Of a stretch of 64,000 nt of DNA, positions 18,560 to 31,600 are shown piece after piece. This DNA comes from Liolophura sinensis. Lineage: Eukaryota > Mollusca > Polyplacophora > Chitonida > Chitonidae. The stretch spans positions 19,409,606 to 19,473,605 of the forward strand of contig NC_088305.1 in NCBI RefSeq assembly GCF_032854445.1. The letters run 5' to 3'. Position 1 is the first letter of the stretch, and every line of letters begins with the position of its first letter. The translations under genes and the position numbers were made by a program. The notes under the pieces are model-generated. The model worked only from the letters and a program-made list of their open reading frames with translations. It ran no database searches and had not been told where the DNA came from.

Positions 18560-20100
18560 AGAATGTATGTTAATGTAGCTGTATTAAAAATGCATATCTG
18601 GGGCTAAATAAACAGAGCAGATGCAAATTTTGTTAGATATTTGGCGAACGCCTTCAAAATATTGGGTGGTATTATGTGTCTCTAAGAGCTGGTATTAGTC
18701 TAAAAGATTGCCTCTGTGACTGTGATATCATGTTTAACATTGTTGTTGCAACACTTTTCCACACTTGTTCATTTGCATATGGTTTAGTCCGAGATTGCCC
18801 TGACGTTGGGTGTGGCAAAATTTTGTTTGGTCAAGGCTGACCCAAAGCCGTCGTCAGAGAGTGCTCGAATTAAAAACCTGATGCAGTTACCTATCCTTGT
18901 CAAGTATATGGAAGCTGTCAGAACAGCCGTTCGCTTTGAGACCGTTCACTTTGAGCATCACTAAAGAATCTTGGATGCACGATGCCAAGACGCTGTGCTT
19001 ACGATAAATAACCAAATGAAAAGGTTAGGAACGAAAGTGTTTGCAAACTTGAGGATGTACAGATATATCTAATAGTTAATTTTTGTCTCAAACACCAACG
19101 CTGGCAATTGCATTATGTTTCTTAATGGAGGGCGTTCTTACAATGGTTTGGGGCCATCCATGGCAAAACAAAATTTTGTCAAACCTAACAGATCAATCTC
19201 TGGACTATATTTAGCTATGGTTCATAGTTACATCTGCAATGTCAATTTATACTGGCAGTCCTCTGCAGCGCTCAACTCAAGACAGCGCACACCCACCAGT
19301 TCACCTGCATGAGGCAGGGGCAAGCAGACGAGGTGAAAGATAACATGGGAAAGTATAAGATAAATGAACAACAACGGATGATACTCTGGAAACAACACAT
19401 CTGAAGTAATGCGGCAGCATTCGAGAGTGCGCACATCCGGCATTTCACCCGCATGAGGCAGCATCAAGCAGGCAATGAGCAGAGGTGAAAAATAATGTGG
19501 AAAGGTATAGGGAAATGAACAGCATTGGACAAAAAAAACTATGGCTGATAATAACAAAATAGTCTGCTCCACAAGATATGTATACAGTGAACGTCAACAT
19601 AACCTGATTTTGGACTTATGAGGTAATGAAGCAGAGTCTTATATTCATTCCAATCTTATTCAGACAACCTATTCACCACTCTGTGTGAGTGAGTAAGCAG
19701 GTGTTGGCACGAGTAAAGCAGCAAACGCCTGGATCTAGCGGTTATGACGTTTAAAGTATTTACATGAATGCGGTTAGTTTAGCCATATTTGGGGTTAGAC
19801 TCACCATGTGAATACACTAACACGTAACATCGTAAGTAAAAGTCGTAAAAGTCCCCAAATCTCATTAGAACACGTGGGGTGGGGTAACTCTCTATCATGA
19901 AAGCTACCTTACCCTACAATTAGTTATAACATATGCTAACGTTAATCATCATTTCCTGGTGAAAAGTTTTCTGACGTACTGGTTTTCATATTACAAATTA
20001 AACTCAGGCCAACACAAATAACCTTCAAATGTATCAGATGTTAATCAAAGTTGAACTTTTAAAAATCAACATCTACATGTATTTCCCACTACACAAAGGT
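18560..20100. other. Non-coding stretch with a 2-copy tandem duplication
   Basis: No exon was recognised. About 19255-19375 and 19409-19530 are diverged copies of one segment (tcacctgcatgaggcag / ttcacccgcatgaggcag, then gaggtgaaa.ataa), with a period of about 154 bp. On the minus strand this is probably the 5' intron of the CYSTM1-like gene. Confidence 0.45.
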
Positions 20101-20106
20101 ACTTAC

Positions 20107-20450
20107 GATATGTGTTTTAAATCAAAGCCTCGAAGTTATCCTATGCTGATGACTGTATGACTGGCGAACGAAAATAAAACCACTTGAAGCAGGAACTAAA
20201 CCGGTAAAATGAACAGCCAGATCTGATGACGCGCAAAAACGTCAGAAAACACGTGCTGTGTGGTCTTCCCTCAAAGAAGATCGCTCCGTTTCCGTCTAAT
20301 GTACAAAGAAAACGTAAGCTGAAACTATGTCCAACCAAAAGTATCCTCAATATTTTGTTGTAAAACGCTGTCAGCTGAAAACTATGCTCCAAAAATGACA
20401 CACTGCCTCCCACAAAACGTCGTCAACAACGGCCACTCACGTGAGAGTCA
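20107..20450 (-). promoter_or_regulatory. Candidate 5' UTR exon and promoter of the CYSTM1-like gene
   Basis: The minus strand has a strong donor (cacatatc|gtaagtacc) with the exon side starting at 20107. It would pair with the acceptor directly before the ATG at 18188, leaving an intron of about 1.9 kb. The upstream side is less AT-rich than its surroundings and has several CpGs. The transcription start was not located. Confidence 0.35.
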
Positions 20451-20540
20451 TGTGGCGCCATCTATCGACATGGTACGTTCTTATCTCATTCTAAAATAGA
20501 AACGTACCTACTGCCTCAGTTTAGATTACATCCCTAACAG

Positions 20541-20996
20541 GACACAGACCCCCATTACAACTTCCGTTTTTCAGTAGGGATTGAACGATTGTAGTTCTGT
20601 GTATTTTAGGGTGTAAAGTCTTTTTTTGCTGCCAGCCTGCCGTTTTTGGTGTACAGGTGCATGCTTGGTATCAAAATGATGGAAATTGTCTAAGCTTTGG
20701 GCAGGTATGAGTTTTAATGGTGAAAGTTTGAAATTCTGGGCGAGAGGACACAAGGAGACAGGTGGTGATGAGGCTGCGAGTGACGTCCCCTTGGCGTTGC
20801 TAGGCACCCCTCCCAGCTGCCGGCATGGAAAGGTCCAGATTTTGACGGTCAACCTATGTCAAGATTTTTACAGCTTCTTTCTCACAGGCTGGGCCAGGTA
20901 TGCACCAAAGCTTATTGGCCTCGGAATGTTTGGGACTGAGCTACAGCGCTAAACGTTAACATTGTCGCTTATGGAAAACTAATGGGGGTCTGAGGC
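20541..20996. mobile_element. MITE family M1, copy 1
   Basis: About 455 bp bounded by inverted repeats cagacccccatta and taatgggggtctg. Copy 2 (23455-23907) is nearly identical, differing by a 5-bp deletion (ttgaa) near the left end. Overlapping 88-93 codon frames on both strands are shared by the copies but match nothing I recognise. No clear target duplication was seen. Confidence 0.85.
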
Positions 20997-20999
20997 CTG

Positions 21000-23450
21000 A
21001 TCTGTCCACTTGTGCCAAAACATGTAATATGTCACTGTGTGCTCAGATTTCGCAGCAGCGTGATAATATTTGGTGGGTACATCTGCGATGTGGTTTGCAT
21101 TGACATGGAACTTGATTGAGCAGTTTTAAAGCTTTTTAATTCTATATTTTCCCCACAGATCCATTTTGTCTAAAAATCGGCTAAAACGCTCTGTGGTCAA
21201 GGGTATAGTGCAGGAGTATAAACAGACTGGAACAAACACAGACAACGTTTCATTGTTCCTGGTTTTTTAAATGTCTCTTTTGGGGCTGACATTTGATGAA
21301 TAATGCAAAATTTGAGTGCTGCGAGTGAAATTGGAGTATGTGGCTGATAGATAGGGTGGTGTGATTAAGGATGGTCGATAAGGCCTTGCATCACATATAA
21401 GGGCCCAGCCTCACACAGGTGGATAAAAACACATCAGCAGATTAATTTACTTGGCTAGAGTAGTAGAGAGGGCCAGTGTGCATTTAATTTACAAACCAAG
21501 TCAGGTTCCTCCCATGTGTGCCACCACACACTAGGTAAATGTGCTTCAAATCATCCTGCAGGTCACAAAACATTAAAAACAGGCATCTCTGCTGCAACAC
21601 TGTCTGCTGTTTTGGGCATAGACTTGAAGTGGACAAGGTAAATTTTCCTCTTTAAACTTAAAAATAAACCACTGTAGGCATGTAGTTTTCATTGCATGTG
21701 TATATTCATTCCTCTGACAAGTTACATGTGCACTCACACAGTATGTGTGGCGTTGGAACAAAAATGATCAATTTCAAGTTTCTAGCATACATGTAAGTGT
21801 GATCTGTTGGAATATTGCCCTTGTGAAAATGAGTCTCTGCCCCACCAGGTGTCTGTTTCTCCACCAGAACATAGTACGCTGTTCCTGCGACATCTCAAGG
21901 AGTTTTTGTTTTAGTATCTGGCCCAGTGTGGCATCCACCTCCCTGGGCAACTGGGATTTTTTTTATGTTTCCAATGTCCTCACACACAAGTTAGAAATTA
22001 GACAGCTACATATGGCTTTCACATCCTAGTTTAATACCTATTGAGCTTTCGTCTTGGTTTCCCTCTTTAGATCTTGTCTCCCAAACATGGCGTCAGTGAA
22101 CTTTGCCTGGTTTATGCATATATTGAACTGGGATCTACCTAGGTGAGTGGGGTCTGCTAGCCGTTCAGCTTCCTCAAAGGCGTGACCATTCGGATGCAGT
22201 CTTCCACTCCCTTGGCCGACCTAGAATCCCCGTCATTGGTCCGGTACTACACCATGACACATACCCCTCCAGCACCCCCGACCCCCCCCCCCAAACGGGG
22301 AAACGTCACAGGTTTCTCATATATGTACGGACAGTTTGAATGTCCATTCCTCATGCCCACCCAGGAACACCCAGTGTGGAACCTGATTACGGATGTAATT
22401 TCTCACTGATTATTTGAGGATTTCTGTGTTGTTACAGGTTAAAAAGTATAGCTTTTCCCCTCTTCTTGGGTCCCTTCAACATGTCTTGGGAGGGTTGCCT
22501 TGCTGACTGTCTGAATGACCAATGTGCATGTACTGTGTGGCTTTATTTTTGTAAGTGGCAAATTCATATTTCTCCCCTCTACTTATCTCTTGTAGATGCC
22601 AGTGTCACACTTTGGTGTTTGTTATGTAGAAAGTACTAATTTAGTCTGAGGCAACAACACAGGTGGTGGGATTCTTTTGCACTGTGAGTTGAGGTAAGCC
22701 AGCCAACCAATGGCAGCAATGGGGGAGACGGGAAAGGGGGGTAGTGGGGGGAGGGGGGGGGGAGGGTAGTGGGTGATCTTTTAAAGGGTTTTATCATGTG
22801 AATCACTATGTAAAAGGGATACTAGTCTTTTCTTTAGCCCTATCCATGGAAACTGTGCCTATGAGCATTTCTATATCAATTTGGATGCATATGTTTACTT
22901 TGATGGTGATCAAAATGTACTTTTCTGGAATTTTGAAACTCCGCTTTGCTACCCACCTGTATCACTTTAAGTCAAATTTTGCACAAAGTTGCTAAAAGGT
23001 ATGTCCTATATTTTGTAAGTGAATTGTCAGATAAATTACCTGTCTTTTGATATATATTTTGACACTTTTGGCTTTTAAGTATTTTCTTTACACTGCTGTA
23101 AACAAGAAAATCTACTTGAAAATCCATACTTTTCTAAATGTTTGTCAATGGAAAATGTAAAATACTTTGTCATTGGAATTTTTTCGTTTTTCTTGCAGAT
23201 ATACATACCAGCTTTCCAAAACATTTGACCTGGTTGAGATATTTTGAACGGTATGTGCACTACAGAGCTTTGAACTTCATGCTTGAGGACGGACAAACAG
23301 ACACATTTCCAAGATAGGGGTACCCCAAGTTAAATTCCTCCTACTCAAAAGTTTTTGCATGTATCAAGCTGTAACTTTATGTGTGAGGTTTAGAGGTAGT
23401 AAGCATTATGTGGTGCAAAAATTATTGATTTTGAAAAAAGTTGGCTGGTG
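21000..23450. other. Non-coding stretch between the two M1 elements
   Basis: No exon was recognised. A G-rich tract at 22731-22772 has several runs of three to ten G on the plus strand and could form a G-quadruplex. The 22260-22300 part is C-rich. Confidence 0.45.
22731..22772 (+). repeat. G-rich, quadruplex-capable tract
   Basis: Five or more G runs within 42 bp (ggggggtagtggggggagg and onward) satisfy the usual four-run quadruplex pattern. Confidence 0.75.
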
Positions 23451-23454
23451 TGAT

Positions 23455-23907
23455 AGGACACAGACCCCCATTACAACTTCCGTTTTTCAGTAGGGACGAT
23501 TGTAGTTCTGTGTATTTTAGGGTGTAAAGTCTTTTTTTGCTGCCAGCCTGCCGTTTTTGGTGTACAGGTGCATGCTTGGTATCAAAATGATGGAAATTGT
23601 CTAAGCTTTGGGCAGGTATGAGTTTTAATGGTGAAAGTTTGAAATTCTGGGCGAGAGGACACAAGGAGACAGGTGGTGATGAGGCTGCGAGTGACGTCCC
23701 CTTGGCGTTGCTAGGCACCCCTCCCAGCTGCCGGCATGGAAAGGTCCAGATTTTGACGGTCAACCTATGTCAAGATTTTTACAGCTTCTTTCTCACAGGC
23801 TGGGCCAGGTATGCACCAAAGCTTATTGGCCTCGGAATGTTTGGGACTGAGCTACAGCGCTAAACGTTAACATTGTCGCTTATGGAAAACTAATGGGGGT
23901 CTGAGGC
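23455..23907. mobile_element. MITE family M1, copy 2
   Basis: Near-identical direct copy of 20541-20996 with the same inverted ends. The flanking bases differ outside an aggaca...aggcc frame, so the element probably extends a few bases past the 13-bp inverted repeat. Confidence 0.85.
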
Positions 23908-23976
23908 CAACATACTTGGGCGCCATGTCTTTTACAGCAGCTATGTCGAAAGCGAGGCTCGTGCATTACGTCACCT

Positions 23977-24099
23977 GGGCCCAGTTTCACGAAGCTCTCT
24001 TGACGTTACGAGCTCACAACTACTATGACGACATAATGCCTACAGTACTGTGGTAGTTAAGTGAACGTAACGTTAGGATTGCTTCGTGAAACCGGGCCC
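23977..24099. mobile_element. Foldback MITE, about 123 bp
   Basis: The ends gggcccagtttcacgaagc and gcttcgtgaaaccgggccc are inverted repeats of about 19 bp. The same terminal motif occurs in the element at 32488-32675. Confidence 0.85.
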
Positions 24100-24305
24100 A
24101 GATCTGATATGACTACTCTCACCTCATGTAAACAACTGTACGTGACGGTGAACGTACCGAAGTGTTGAGTAGCGCGCTGTTTACAGGCGTGCGTGGCTAT
24201 TATTATCATCTCTACCCGTGCTCAAGCTGCCCATAGCGATTTAAATATATTTACACACTTACCACTTGATTTTGAGAGATTATCTCAGAGGGGATATAGC
24301 AATAG

Positions 24306-24572
24306 TTATCGTGGGTTCCTCACTGTTCCTCGACGCTGGATGACCGAAGGCATAAGTTGATATACACGATTTTTATCACACCCAGTCGAGTAGACTGCAG
24401 TGACATCTTTTTTCTCATATGCCGAACGAAGAGCAGTGACCTGCTTTGCCTTCAACTTCACAGAAACGCGACCGCTTGCCTTGGCATACCCGATTACTCT
24501 TGGAACTCTCTTTTCAAGCTGTCTTTCGTGGGCGCCGCCATTTTGAATAACTTTGTACTCATTTGCTAACAT
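24306..24572 (-). pseudogene. Helicase-like fragment with a broken Walker A motif
   Basis: An 88-codon frame contains VKLKAKQVTALRSAYEKKDV then AVYSTGCDKNRVYQLMP. This looks like the Q-motif/Walker A entry of RecQ-type or DEAD-type helicases (usually LKxxQxxAL...GKDV...TGxGKSxxYQ). Here the GKS is replaced by DKN, so ATP binding is not expected. The frame stops 17 codons later, well before any DExH box. No flanking exons with helicase motifs were found. It may be a relic of a helicase-bearing transposon or of a retrocopy. An upstream gccgccattttg motif resembles a YY1-type site. Confidence 0.4.
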
Positions 24573-25604
24573 TTGAATAAATAGTTCATTTTTATTTTCG
24601 ATGTTTTTGATTGACTCTGAAATAGGTAAGTGCTTGATTTTTACTCAGTTGGTACAGATTAATTTAAGCTCAAGGAATCTGAAAATAATTATTAAATATC
24701 TAATACTCCTCTAGCAACAATTATCCCCAAATTTTGGCGGAAATCGCAGCGCTGATCTTTACACGAGCCTTGCCGCGGTACCGTAGGATCAGGTAGAAAA
24801 GCGCGTGATCTCGAATGGTTTTTAGCTGCCACGACATTTATACACGACTATACTTATCGGGAAACTTCGGCCTTTTCAATCCCATTCACAACATTCGAGA
24901 TCACATTAGAGATTTAATCTCAGCAGAGGCAGTAAGTACATTTCTATTTTAGAATGCCATTGACAAATCTATTTATGGATTTCTCGTCATGCCGAGCAAA
25001 TGTCACATACAAATCTCATCACGTGACATTGTGACGCACACAATGAGTATGAATTAGGAAGACACATTAATCGTGCGTCGTGTACAGGATTTTTTTCCAG
25101 CTTGATTTTATTTGAATCAAGTGGAATTCTGTAACGGAGAGCAGGGAAATCTTAAAGTGTGATAATAGAAATAAATGCTTACAGACATAACAATAAAAAT
25201 CCAGAGTAGATGTAAAGAGCATATATAGAAGATCGAATATTTGAAGGGAACAAGTTGAATTATTAACCGAAAATCATGCACTTTCAAAAACTAAACGCAC
25301 GAGAGTAGCAGAAAGTGTGATTTATGTATAGTTCGGCAGATACACTTTTACTGTGACTTATTCACAATGTTCTTAACATCTTTCATTTACTTCCCCTCCC
25401 ATCTAGCACATACGTGCAGTATAATATCATCGTCGTTGTACATATGTGAAAGAGTAAATGATATGAAAAAAAAAATTCCCGTTGAGGATATTGACTTAAC
25501 TCTACCGGTATTTGTAACAAAATGGAACATCTATACACGTTTGTGTACTATAGAGGTACAAAACACTGTGTACCATATGCGCCAGTACACGTGATATTTC
25601 CTGA

Positions 25605-25900
25605 AGTCCTCGAAGTCGGGAGACCCGGGATCAAACTCGGGTCGAGTCATACTAAAGACTTTAAAAAGGGTACTTGTTACTGCCTCACTTGGCGCTCAGT
25701 ACTGAGGGGTTAGAGCTAAGGAAACAGGACTGGTTGGCCCGGTGTCAGTATAATGTGACTGTGTGTGGTGTCGTGTCTCTTTGGCATGACATTTCTGTGG
25801 CGACAGCACTTAGGCGGCATTGACACAAGAAACCACACTATATGTACACACACCTAATGGCTCCTCGTCGTCATATAACTGAAAAGCTGCAAGTAAACCC
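25605..25900 (+). mobile_element. SINE family S2, 5'-truncated
   Basis: It starts within the tRNA-like head (gacccgggatcaaactcggg) and continues with the S2 body (actttaaa.agg, cctc.cttggcg.tcag, ggtgtcagtataatg) to tcgtcgtcatataactgaaa. It is co-linear with the full copy at 43792-44166. Confidence 0.8.
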
Positions 25901-25929
25901 TAAGAATTTATTCAATCATTCATCCCTCA

Positions 25930-28270
25930 AATCTTCTAGTAGAGCCTACACAAAGATGTAGATTTGTACTGGTGGTATACACACCCACGGTGGTTTTCAG
26001 AGAGTATGTAGGCCTACCGAAACAAACGATCTGTTTTAAAGTACGTATACTCACCAGTGGCGTTTTGTAATCCATGCCTCAGCATGCATGTATTAATATT
26101 CCAGATGACAGAAGCAAACCGAGTACGTATATGATAAGCTATATATCAAATACATAGGCTCCACGAATAGGCACTCACATATGGCTATATAGGCCTAAAA
26201 GTATACATCTGACGAAAATAGGTTACTTTGAACACCTAATACGTCCATTCATCATCCAGTTGTCAGAACATCCTTTGGATTCATTATCAACAGGTGTGGC
26301 GTGTACAGATTATACACATATATACATATACGTAGTCTCTGTTCTTGGTTCACGTTATATGGTGCTCATAGGCCAACAGCCAGCCTAAATTATAATGTAA
26401 TATACTGAGCTTTTAGCGCCTGTTTCCGCCGTTATGCAAAATGGCACGAGAATACAAGCGTGTCTGCATGTGCTGTGGTAGGCTACGCACCTGTGACATG
26501 GTTAACTAAACATTGGATGCATGCAAAGGGGTTGTTTTTCTTTGACATAGTCTGCAGGACACTTCGATATTTTATGCCTGACAGCTGGTATGGTTGAGCG
26601 AACGTTTGCGTAATTTATTGAAGGCTCTCTACATGTTGGCAATTTCTCAAGATTTGTTTTATATGTGATATGTTTGTCTTTTCGCTCGTCTACTGTTGTT
26701 ATATTCGCCGATGTGTTTGGAAATGTGCCGAAACGGATTTGGGTACACTTAAAAAAAACAAAAAAAACAAACAAAAAATGAAAAACCAATCTGTTAATTT
26801 TCACCGAATTTTTGTTGAGTGACGTTGGGATGTATTCTGTTATATAACACAATACTGCATATGTTATATTCAATGTTATATTATATCATATTATACTCCA
26901 AAACAATGTTCATATTTCATAGAATATATGTGTGCCATATATCTAACAGAATAATATGTTGCAGTAACAGAATATAAGCTAGCATCACTCAGACAACAGG
27001 CTTTCCGTTAAATTGAACAGACTATTTTTGGAGCGCATATAAAACTTGTTTTAACGGATAGTTTACATTCATGTTGGACAATGGCGTTAAACAACAATCA
27101 AATAAATAAACGAGTAAATAGATCCATGTTGGCATATTGATGACTGTCACAAATATTGTATACCTCGCATTATATATCATTATATCCGTTTGAGTGTAGA
27201 TGTATGTTTGTCTTTGCATCACTCTGACTTCTCCATTTACCCATCCGGCATGTATTTTATATTTTTGATCTCCAATGCGACTTATCGTATATTAAACTTT
27301 TTCTTAACAAATATACAGCTTACACGCCAACTGTCATGTGACATCCTGTCATGGTCTGTACGTTTTCACAGGATTCGCAACATCCGTATGTACATGTATC
27401 TTGTGCATGTTCGTCTTGCCGTCCGACTCTCTTGCATTTATACCGCTAGCTGTTTTCTATTCTGAGCCTGATCTCCAAAACAACAGACCTTTCTGAACTG
27501 CCAATCAAGAACACGCAATTGACCAATCATGAGCAGTATTGTTGTAAATAGGTCAACCGGATGTTCTACTCACTGGTTACAGATGTTCAATCTTATTGTG
27601 ACGTCATGACGTCTGCTTTCACCATAACATCTTGTTAGTCTGATAGAATGTTTATGTTCAGTTAATACAGTATGTGTGTTATATTAAACCGAATAATCTG
27701 CTGCAATAGCAGAATACATTCTATAACATCACTCAGACAACAGACTTTCTGATAAAATTAACAGATTAATTTGTGGAATGCAGCTCTCGAGTTAGCTGAA
27801 AATATGAAGAGTACAGCTGTTACATACAGTGCCAAACATAACGACATGTTGCCCCTCCCACTCACATATAAGGTGATATAGCTTAATTGCCATTCAATGT
27901 CTGTATAGAGTTCAGTGGTATACCCAAGTTTGACAGGCTGACGCTTAAAAAGAAACGCATATCGCAGTTAAAACATGTTGTTGACATTAGATTCACCAAT
28001 GTCCACAACGAACGTCCAAAGTATAACTCGCAGATCTGAATGTCAAAAAAACATCGTGGTTTGAAACGAAAATAAAAGAAAAGAAAAGGTTGACTGGAAT
28101 CGATGCCTTGGTTAATTGGTTTTACTAATGTACCAAATTTATGATGCTTTGGGCGAGATCCTGGGCACATGTCGTTGTTGAGTGGGAGGTAGTGGTGGTT
28201 CGCCCAGGAATAAAAAACCCACAGATAGGGCTGTGTCAAGTCAGAACTATAAAACACATTCATAGTGTAT
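25930..28270. other. Non-coding stretch 3' of secreted-protein paralogue A
   Basis: No exon was recognised. Internal repetition is seen: the blocks around 26930-27010 and 27680-27770 share cagaatacat/aagctagcatcactcagaca and caacagactttc...aaat.aacaga. A 126-codon minus-strand frame at 27883-28263 has no family features. Confidence 0.4.
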
Positions 28271-28277
28271 ATTTATT

Positions 28278-28408
28278 GACCTTCCCACGTACCACCGGAC
28301 GGGAAGCGAGCATGAGCTGGACTTGAACTCACAGCGACCGCACTGGTGAGAGGATCATGGATCATTGCACCGCGCTGGCGTGCGGACCCCTCGGTCACAG
28401 AGTCCCCT
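28278..28408 (-). mobile_element. SINE family S1, head half
   Basis: It contains gagctggacttgaactcaca (reversed B-box side) and the head region, ending in ctcggtcacagagtcccc. The S1 tail is absent. Confidence 0.75.
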
Positions 28409-28612
28409 TATTTTGTATAGTAAGCATATAATTCTCTTCATCTCAACTGACAAAATAATAAGCCAGTTTTTCGGCTTATTAAATTTTTCATCCCGATCGT
28501 TGTCGCGCAAGAACTAAGGGTAGAACTCAGAAATCTACATATATAGTACAAAAACATAACAGTCCTGAGAATTAAGTGTGATTTATTCTCACATTTCAGA
28601 ATATCAACATGT

Positions 28613-31600
28613 TTAATATTTCTCGCAGTTGGCCGAACTGTATTGAGTACAGGCGCTGTCATTGGTGGTTTCAGTGTATCCCGATGATTGGTGCAACCCA
28701 GAGCCTAGAAACATGAATAATGATTTATTTATTTAATTGATTGGTGTTTTACGACATACTCAAGAATATTTCACTTGTAAGACGCCGGCCAGCATTATGG
28801 TGGTAGCAAAACAGGCAGAACCCGGGGAAACCCACAACCATCCGCAGGTTGCTGCCTGGATCTTCCCATTTACGGCCGGAAAACATGAATAATGTCAATG
28901 CTGTATATCATCCCAGAGCCTAGAAATACCAATAATGATAATTCCGTATTTCAGCCCACAGCCTAGAAATATGGATAATGATAATGCTGTGCATAGCCTT
29001 TTGTTCCGCCGAGTTTAATCTGAAGGAATGCGCTTGTTACTTCAACGTTCAATGACGAAGGCAGCAGAATCGGCCCTATATACATTAGCTAAGATCTTAT
29101 CTCATATAGGTCCAAGAATTTTACCACAATATTACACCTCCATATCACCCCACCCCACCCCCACCCAGACCGGCCCCGATGGTTCAGTTGGTAGAGCGTA
29201 CGCTTTGGCAGCGGTAGATCCAGGGCCAATCCTGGGTCGGGCCGGGTTGGGTCGGGTCGGGTTTGGTCGGGTCGGGCTAAACACCGTAAAAGATGAAGTT
29301 ATAGCTTTCTCGCCATGTACCGACATGTACCACAATGTCTTCTACTAATTTGTATTTATTCATTTATGTATTTGATTGGTGTTTTACGCCGTACTCAAGA
29401 ATATTTCACTTATACGACGGCGGCCAGCATTATAGTGGAAGTAAACCGGGCAGAGGCCGGTGAAATCCCGCGACCATTGCTGGCAGACCTTCCCACGTAT
29501 GGCCGGAAAGGAAGCCAGCATAAGCTGGACGACCTCACAGCGACCGCATTGGTCATTACGCTGCCACTAATTTGTAATTTCTGTATATAATTCATTATGG
29601 TAACATATATATCCCCAAATGCGTCGATATAGACCCATTGTATATTCCCTTCCATTGTATAATTGAAACAAAATCGCCAAGTTTTCCTCCAGTCGTGTAC
29701 TAAAATCACTAAAGGTCTCTGCTCAATGTCCCAAGCGCATGTATGTGTTGTCTCCTAGCAAGAGTCTCCTACAAGCCCAAATCCCTCGCTTCGTTAGGTT
29801 TGATTTAAACTTTTGGTCTTGCTGCAATTATTATTTATGTATTTTATTAATTTATTAAACTGGTGCTTTACGATGCTCTCAAGAATATTTCAGTTATACG
29901 ACAGCGGCCAGTACTATGGTGGGCGGAAACCAGGTATAGAGCCCGGAGGAAACCGACGACTATCCGCAGGTTGTATGATTATCGTATTAAAATTGACACA
30001 TTTTTTTGTGCAAAGTCACACGATGTGTCTCTAACGCCCATGCTCCCCACCCCACCCCACCCCACCCCACCCCACCCCACCCCTCATACACACAATCCCC
30101 CGTACACACAACCGCTGCTCACACACACACACACACACACACATCCCCTAAGTCCCCACCCTGCTGAACAACCGTACGATTTATTTATTTATTTGATTGG
30201 TGTTTTACGCCGTACTCAAGAATATTTCACTTATACGACGGCGGCCGACATTATGGTGGGAGGAAACCGGGCAGAGCCCGGGGGAAACCCACGACCATCT
30301 GCAGGTTGCTGCCAGACCTTCCCACGTACAGCCGGAGAGGAAGCCAGCATGAGCTGGACATGAACTCACAGCGACCGCATTGGTGAGAGACTCCTGGGTC
30401 ATTACGCTGTGCTAGCGAGCTAACCAACTACAACCGTACGACGTTCATACCTGTGATGAGGTTGTTCAGGTTACAGTAATTAGTGCTGTGGTCTAGGACG
30501 GCGTACCAGGTCTCCGATGTAGAGTAACCCTGTTTACAGGAATTTGAAAAAAAAAACATTTGATTGATATTTAACGCTGTAAATACGCAAGAATTCCCCT
30601 CACTAAGTCTGATTGAATGGCGGCCCACGTTTTGAGTGGAAGAAGTCTGAGTGTTCCGCCCCGGGGCTCATGAAGCGATCTTAGACTTAAGTCAAGATTT
30701 CACTCATTAAACTTGGTATGTTGAATTCCGTTTATTTTAGCTGAAATTTGTTGTACAATAACTTACCCAGAATTTACGCTGTCAAGCAATATTTTGACCT
30801 TGTTACGTAAGAAAAAACAATCCTAAAGTGAATAAAAATTTTAAATCTAAGAAACCGGCACCCGGGGTATTTAAAGTACCACCCTTTGCCAGGTACCTGA
30901 CAAAATTCCTGATTTAAAGCGGCTGCTGAAGCATGAAGGTTTCTGTTTTTTTTAATAATACATGTAGACGAAATCCTTTAGTGGCGTTTCCCTTTAGGTA
31001 ACGACAGTGGTGAAGCCTAGTGGGGTGAAATAAAACACATTCGCTATGTACCGGTACGACTCTGCCAGCAAGGACAAAATTAAAGATCGCCTTAGCTTGC
31101 TCTGTATATCTTACATGTACGGTGTATGCTCTGCTTGCATTTATAGAGGCAATTTTCGAATCTTTGGTTGGAAAGGCTGCATGACTCATGCCCTTACATG
31201 TACATGCATGTACATACGAAAGTTTTGAGACGTGACGATGTCCACAATAGGGCGAATTTAAAGAGAACAAAATGGACGAAGCGGACTGAAATTCGGCCTT
31301 CACCCATAGCTTCGGGAAACCAGCTTTCAATACAATACATCGAACTATTATCAAGAAGAAAAAAAGTCTGGAAAACTCGTGGCGGACTGACAGACGGGAT
31401 GTAAAGCCTATTGCCCCCCCGCCCCCCTCCCCATAGACTTGTGACTATGTTTATCCCATTTCTTGAAGGCCTATACACGTATTTTACCTGAACTCTGCAG
31501 TTGGAATCTTCCGGTATGAAAGTAAAGGTCAAGTCATCGATGTAGTGTTTGACGGGCGTGGTGTGTTTGCCCTTAATCGTGGTAGCATCGTGGCTAACAA

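Noticed and set aside
20141-20413. 90-codon minus frame near the CYSTM1-like 5' region
   Set aside because: No homology, and the CYSTM1-like start codon follows its own acceptor at 18188; the frame is probably 5' UTR or promoter sequence.
27883-28263. 126-codon minus frame just beyond paralogue A
   Set aside because: No recognisable motif, no splice partner, and part of it resembles SINE-like dispersed sequence.
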